Source: Candidatus Rokuibacteriota bacterium (GTDB lineage Bacteria > Methylomirabilota > Methylomirabilia > Rokubacteriales > CSP1-6). From it: a DNA stretch of 10,393 nucleotides. The position numbers and the translations under genes are program-made. Numbering within the stretch: position 1 is the stretch's first letter; the number at the start of each line of letters is the position of its first letter. Shown here in pieces: positions 8,111 through 10,393 of the stretch. Location: the NCBI GenBank assembly GCA_016206385.1, contig JACQRS010000273.1, positions 1 through 10,393 of the forward strand, read 5' to 3'. Below the pieces are notes generated by a model. That model did no database searches. It was not told the DNA's origin and saw only the letters and a program-made list of their open reading frames with translations.

Positions 8111-8121
8111 GAAGAATCTTC
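8111..8121. repeat. Inverted repeat GAAGA-A-TCTTC at the mpa transcription start
   Basis: Five-base perfect arms flank one central base immediately after the -10 box and span the expected transcription start. The position suits a repressor operator that blocks promoter clearance, but short repeats of this size also arise by chance and no matching site was found elsewhere in the window. Confidence 0.35.
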
Positions 8122-8196
8122 ATGGGAACGAGCCTGACGTGATCTCACCCCGCGTCCTTGAGCCCTGAGGGATCACCCCGAGAGGGACGGAAGCCA

Positions 8197-10023
8197 ATGA
8201 AGGAGCTGGAGAAAAAGGGTAACCCGAACCGAGAGCCCGGCTCGGAGGGGATGAAGGGGCTCTCCAAGTTTCTCCCCATGACCGATTCCCATTACCGTCG
8301 GCGGCTCACCGAGTACGAGATCCAGGTGCAGGACCTCCAGACGTACATCCGCTCGCTCGAAGCGGAGACCGTTCACCTCAGAAAGAAGCTGGAGGAGGCG
8401 CCCAAGGAGTTCATGATCCTGGAGAACAAGCTCCGGGAGGCGAACCGGCAGCTCGTGCAGGCCTTCAACCAGAACGAGAAGCTGGTCAACGCCCTCTACG
8501 AGGCGCGGGAGCAGGTCCAGTCACTCAAGGAGGAAGTGGACAAGCTCTGCGCGCCGCCGTCCACCTACGGCGTCTACCTGTCCGTCAACGACGACGGGAC
8601 CGTCAACATCCTGGCGCAGGGGCGGAAGGTCAAGGTGAACCTGCACCCCTCCATCAAGCCCGAATCGCTCAAGCCCGGGCAGGAGCTGATCCTGAACGAA
8701 GGGCTCAACGTGGTCGAGACCGCCGGCTACGAGATCCAGGGCGACGTGGTGGTGCTGAAAGAGGTCCTGGACGAAGGGCGCGCGGTGGTGACGCTTCGAG
8801 CGGATGAGGAGAAGGTCGGCATCATCGCCGATCCCCTCCGGATCCAGAAGCTCAAGGTGGGCGACCACATCCTCATGGACTCGAAGTCCGGCTATCTCCT
8901 CGAGCGGCTCCCGAAGAGCGAGGTCGAGGACCTGACCCTGGAGGAGGTCCCCGACATCAGCTACGAGGACATCGGCGGGCTCCAGGCGCAGATCGAGGCC
9001 ATCCGCGACGCGGTGGAGCTCCCGTACCTCTACGCGGACTACTACCGGGAGCACAAGCTCACCCCGCCCAAGGGCGTGCTCCTCTACGGGCCGCCTGGCT
9101 GCGGCAAGACCATGATTGCCAAGGCCGTGGCCAACAACCTGGCTATGAAGATCTCCGAGAAGCGCGGGGAGAAGATCAAGGGGTACTTCCTCAACATCAA
9201 GGGCCCGGAGCTCCTGAACAAGTATGTGGGCGAGACCGAGAGGAAGATCCGCGAGATCTTCCAGAAGGCGAAGGAAAAGGCCGCCGAGGACGTGCCGGTC
9301 ATCGTCTTCTTCGACGAGATGGACGCTCTCTTCCGGACGCGAGGATCGGGGATCTCCTCCGACGTCGAGACCACTATCGTGCCCCAGCTGCTGGCGGAGA
9401 TCGACGGCGTCGAGGGGTTGAAGAACGTGATCGTGATCGGCGCCTCCAACCGGCAGGACCTGATCGACCCGGCCATCCTGCGGCCGGGGCGCCTGGACGT
9501 GAAGATCAAGATCGAGCGGCCCGACAAGGCCGCGGCCGTCGACATCTTCGAAAAGTACCTGGCCCCGGACGTCCCCATCCACGAGGTCGAGTCCCAGCAC
9601 GACGGCGATATACGGGCGACCATTGTGCGGTTGATCGCTTCCACCGTGGAGGAGATGTACGCGCTGCGCGAGGACAACCGCTTCTTGGAGGTCACCTACG
9701 CGAACGGCGACAAGGAGGTCCTGTACTTCAAGGATTTCGCCTCCGGTGCCATGATCGAGTCCATCGTGCGCCGGGCCAAGAAGCTGGCGCTCAAGCGCTA
9801 CATCGGGAGCGGCGAGAAGGGCATCAAGCTCGACGACCTCCTCACCGCGGTCCGCGAAGAGTTCAAGGAGAACGAAGACCTGCCCAACACCACCAACCCG
9901 GACGACTGGGCGAAGATCGCCGGCAAGAAGGGCGAGCGGATCGTCTTCGTGAAGGCGCTGATGGGAGAGGGCAAGGGGAAGCCGCGCGCGGTGGAGCCGG
10001 TCACGACCGGCCAGTACCTGTAA
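8197..10023 (+). CDS. mpa: Proteasome-associated AAA ATPase (Mpa/ARC)
   Basis: A 608-residue ring-forming unfoldase that recognises pupylated proteins and threads them into the 20S proteasome in the cytoplasm. Domains in order: a short charged leader; a coiled coil at about 33-118 (the Pup-binding region, ending EEVDKLCAPPSTYGV); tandem OB folds at about 119-265; and an AAA module. The module has Walker A GPPGCGKT (298-305), a pore-loop Tyr-Val-Gly (343-345), Walker B VIVFFDEMD (368-376, with Asp373 and Glu374) and a second region of homology containing Arg429 and Arg432. The C-terminus ends Gly-Gln-Tyr-Leu, the tail with a penultimate tyrosine that docks on the 20S alpha ring. All key residues are present. 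ATG 8197 is preferred, with AGAGGG and GGAAG upstream, over an in-frame TTG at 8158 and ATGs at 8251 and 8278. It has its own promoter and is followed 68 bp later by dop, as in the classical Pup-proteasome locus. Confidence 0.96.
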   Translation: MKELEKKGNPNREPGSEGMKGLSKFLPMTDSHYRRRLTEYEIQVQDLQTYIRSLEAETVHLRKKLEEAPKEFMILENKLREANRQLVQAFNQNEKLVNALYEAREQVQSLKEEVDKLCAPPSTYGVYLSVNDDGTVNILAQGRKVKVNLHPSIKPESLKPGQELILNEGLNVVETAGYEIQGDVVVLKEVLDEGRAVVTLRADEEKVGIIADPLRIQKLKVGDHILMDSKSGYLLERLPKSEVEDLTLEEVPDISYEDIGGLQAQIEAIRDAVELPYLYADYYREHKLTPPKGVLLYGPPGCGKTMIAKAVANNLAMKISEKRGEKIKGYFLNIKGPELLNKYVGETERKIREIFQKAKEKAAEDVPVIVFFDEMDALFRTRGSGISSDVETTIVPQLLAEIDGVEGLKNVIVIGASNRQDLIDPAILRPGRLDVKIKIERPDKAAAVDIFEKYLAPDVPIHEVESQHDGDIRATIVRLIASTVEEMYALREDNRFLEVTYANGDKEVLYFKDFASGAMIESIVRRAKKLALKRYIGSGEKGIKLDDLLTAVREEFKENEDLPNTTNPDDWAKIAGKKGERIVFVKALMGEGKGKPRAVEPVTTGQYL

Positions 10024-10029
10024 GCGCAG

Positions 10030-10071
10030 AAGGGTGAGTGGACGGCTCCGAGTGGACCCCTCACCCTTTTT
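10030..10071 (+). terminator. Possible weak intrinsic terminator or attenuator after mpa
   Basis: AAGGGTGAG (10030-10038) and CTCACCCTT (10060-10068) are perfectly complementary over 9 bp, with a 21-nt loop, and the right arm runs into five T residues (10067-10071). The long loop and short T run make it weaker than a textbook terminator. Because dop follows at once, partial termination or attenuation is more likely than complete termination. Its right arm is shared with the competing hairpin at 10056-10089. Confidence 0.45.
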
Positions 10072-10089
10072 CCATCTCGGGTGAGGGGT
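10056..10089 (+). promoter_or_regulatory. Hairpin that would sequester the dop ribosome-binding site
   Basis: ACCCCTCACCC (10056-10066) is perfectly complementary to GGGTGAGGGGT (10079-10089), giving an 11-bp GC-rich stem with a 12-nt loop. The right arm contains the dop Shine-Dalgarno GAGG(GG) (10083-10088), 5 nt from ATG 10092 when counted from GAGG. Folded, it should hinder initiation. It cannot form at the same time as the 10030-10068 hairpin, because both use the CTCACCC segment. Confidence 0.5.
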
Positions 10090-10091
10090 GC

Positions 10092-10393
10092 ATGGCGATT
10101 CCGAAGGTGATGGGGGTCGAGACGGAGTACGGCATCACGGTCAAGAACCAGCCTGACTTCAACCCGATCCTCTCCTCCCTCCTCCTCATCAACAGCTACG
10201 AGACGTACCGCGCCTCCCGCATCCGGTGGGATTACGAGGCGGAAAGCCCGCTCCGGGACGCCCGGGGCTTCGAGTACATGGAAGAAAAAGACGTTCCCTC
10301 CAAGGAAGAGTCCCGCCTCATCAACCTGATCCTGTCCAACGGCGCGCGCTTCTACGTGGACCACGCCCACCCGGAGTACTCGAGCCCGGAGAC
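10092..10393 (+). CDS. dop: Deamidase/depupylase of Pup (Dop), N-terminal part, cut by window edge
   Basis: One hundred complete codons are visible before the right edge. Dop belongs to the carboxylate-amine-ligase-like Dop/PafA family: it deamidates the C-terminal glutamine of Pup, where Pup ends in Gln, and cleaves Pup from tagged proteins, using a nucleotide cofactor. The start shows MGVETEYGI (metal/nucleotide-binding Glu10 and Glu12), followed by NPIL, RWDYEAESPLRDARGFE (residues 45-61) and YVDHAHPEYSSPE, with catalytic Asp90. The RWDYExESPLRDARGF block and the NPIL segment match Dop rather than the ligase PafA, and the place directly after mpa agrees. ATG 10092 has GAGGGG upstream, inside a predicted hairpin, so initiation may be controlled by RNA structure. 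It is probably cotranscribed with mpa from 8081-8110. Pup and 20S genes are expected further downstream but cannot be seen. Confidence 0.93.
   Translation, partial: MAIPKVMGVETEYGITVKNQPDFNPILSSLLLINSYETYRASRIRWDYEAESPLRDARGFEYMEEKDVPSKEESRLINLILSNGARFYVDHAHPEYSSPE

Larger units (their letters stand above)
7911..8196. other. Divergent intergenic region between the binding-protein operon and mpa
   Basis: This 286-bp gap separates the two divergent transcription units and shows no coding frame I would accept. It holds the candidate minus-strand promoter at its left end, an 8-bp palindrome AACGCGTT at 7971-7978, a GC palindrome plus T run at 8061-8078, the strong plus-strand promoter at 8081-8110, an inverted repeat at the probable transcription start (8111-8121) and an mpa leader of roughly 80 nt. 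Only the plus-strand promoter is strongly supported. Confidence 0.6.

Noticed and set aside
7911..8123. N-terminal extension of the first binding protein to 8123
   Set aside because: It would run through the strong mpa promoter and displace an ideal signal peptide that begins at ATG 7910.
8145..8180. Direct repeat TCACCCCG (8145-8152 and 8173-8180) in the mpa leader
   Set aside because: Only 8 bp and two copies in GC-rich sequence; no symmetry or link to another signal, so chance is sufficient.
8158..8196. TTG start for mpa 13 codons upstream
   Set aside because: ATG 8197 has purine-rich ribosome-binding sequence in front and gives a length matching the family; the TTG has no good site.
8521..9600. 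Minus-strand open frame of 359 codons
   Set aside because: It is the antisense shadow of mpa (repetitive Leu/Asp/Val/His composition); mpa is certain on the other strand.
1..10393. CRISPR arrays, tRNA/rRNA genes, insertion sequences, prophage genes
   Set aside because: No regularly spaced repeats, RNA-gene-like segments, transposase motifs or terminal inverted repeats were seen; nearly all DNA is accounted for by six genes.

Overview
The window holds six genes in two divergent blocks separated by one promoter region (7911-8196). The DNA is visibly GC-rich, and every gene shows strong G/C preference at third codon positions. Two observations bear on the organism. First, the right-hand block encodes parts of a Pup-proteasome system, a proteasome-associated AAA ATPase (Mpa/ARC) and the start of Dop; this system is classical for Actinobacteria but also occurs in scattered other phyla. 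Second, the left-hand block ends in a very large AsmA-superfamily protein, a family of diderm (outer-membrane) bacteria. Together they suggest a GC-rich diderm outside Actinobacteria that carries a Pup-proteasome, for example a Rokubacteria/Methylomirabilota- or Nitrospirota-like lineage. The phylum is inference; the gene identities are read from the sequence.

Left block, minus strand, transcribed from about 7910 towards 1: two different family-5 (oligopeptide/dipeptide type) ABC solute-binding proteins overlapping by 4 bp (ATGA); then, after 43 bp, a UMF1/Atg22-like major facilitator transporter; then, after a single base, an AsmA-like protein of more than 1,149 residues that runs off the left edge. 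Spacing implies one operon, with translational coupling at two junctions. No ABC permease or ATPase is seen.

Right block, plus strand: a near-consensus sigma-70 promoter (TTGACA, 18 bp, TATACT) at 8081-8110 drives mpa (608 residues, ending in the proteasome-docking Gly-Gln-Tyr-Leu tail), followed 68 bp later by dop, cut by the right edge. In Actinobacteria this order continues with pup and the 20S subunit genes; those would lie beyond the window. Mpa would recognise pupylated proteins through its coiled coils, unfold them and feed them to the 20S core, while Dop prepares Pup (deamidation) and removes it from substrates.

The most interesting non-coding structure is the mpa-dop gap (10024-10091). 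It contains two mutually exclusive perfect hairpins: one is followed by a short T run like a terminator, and the other buries the dop ribosome-binding site. This looks like an attenuator or translational switch between the unfoldase and Dop and deserves checking. No RNA genes, insertion sequences or CRISPR arrays were seen.
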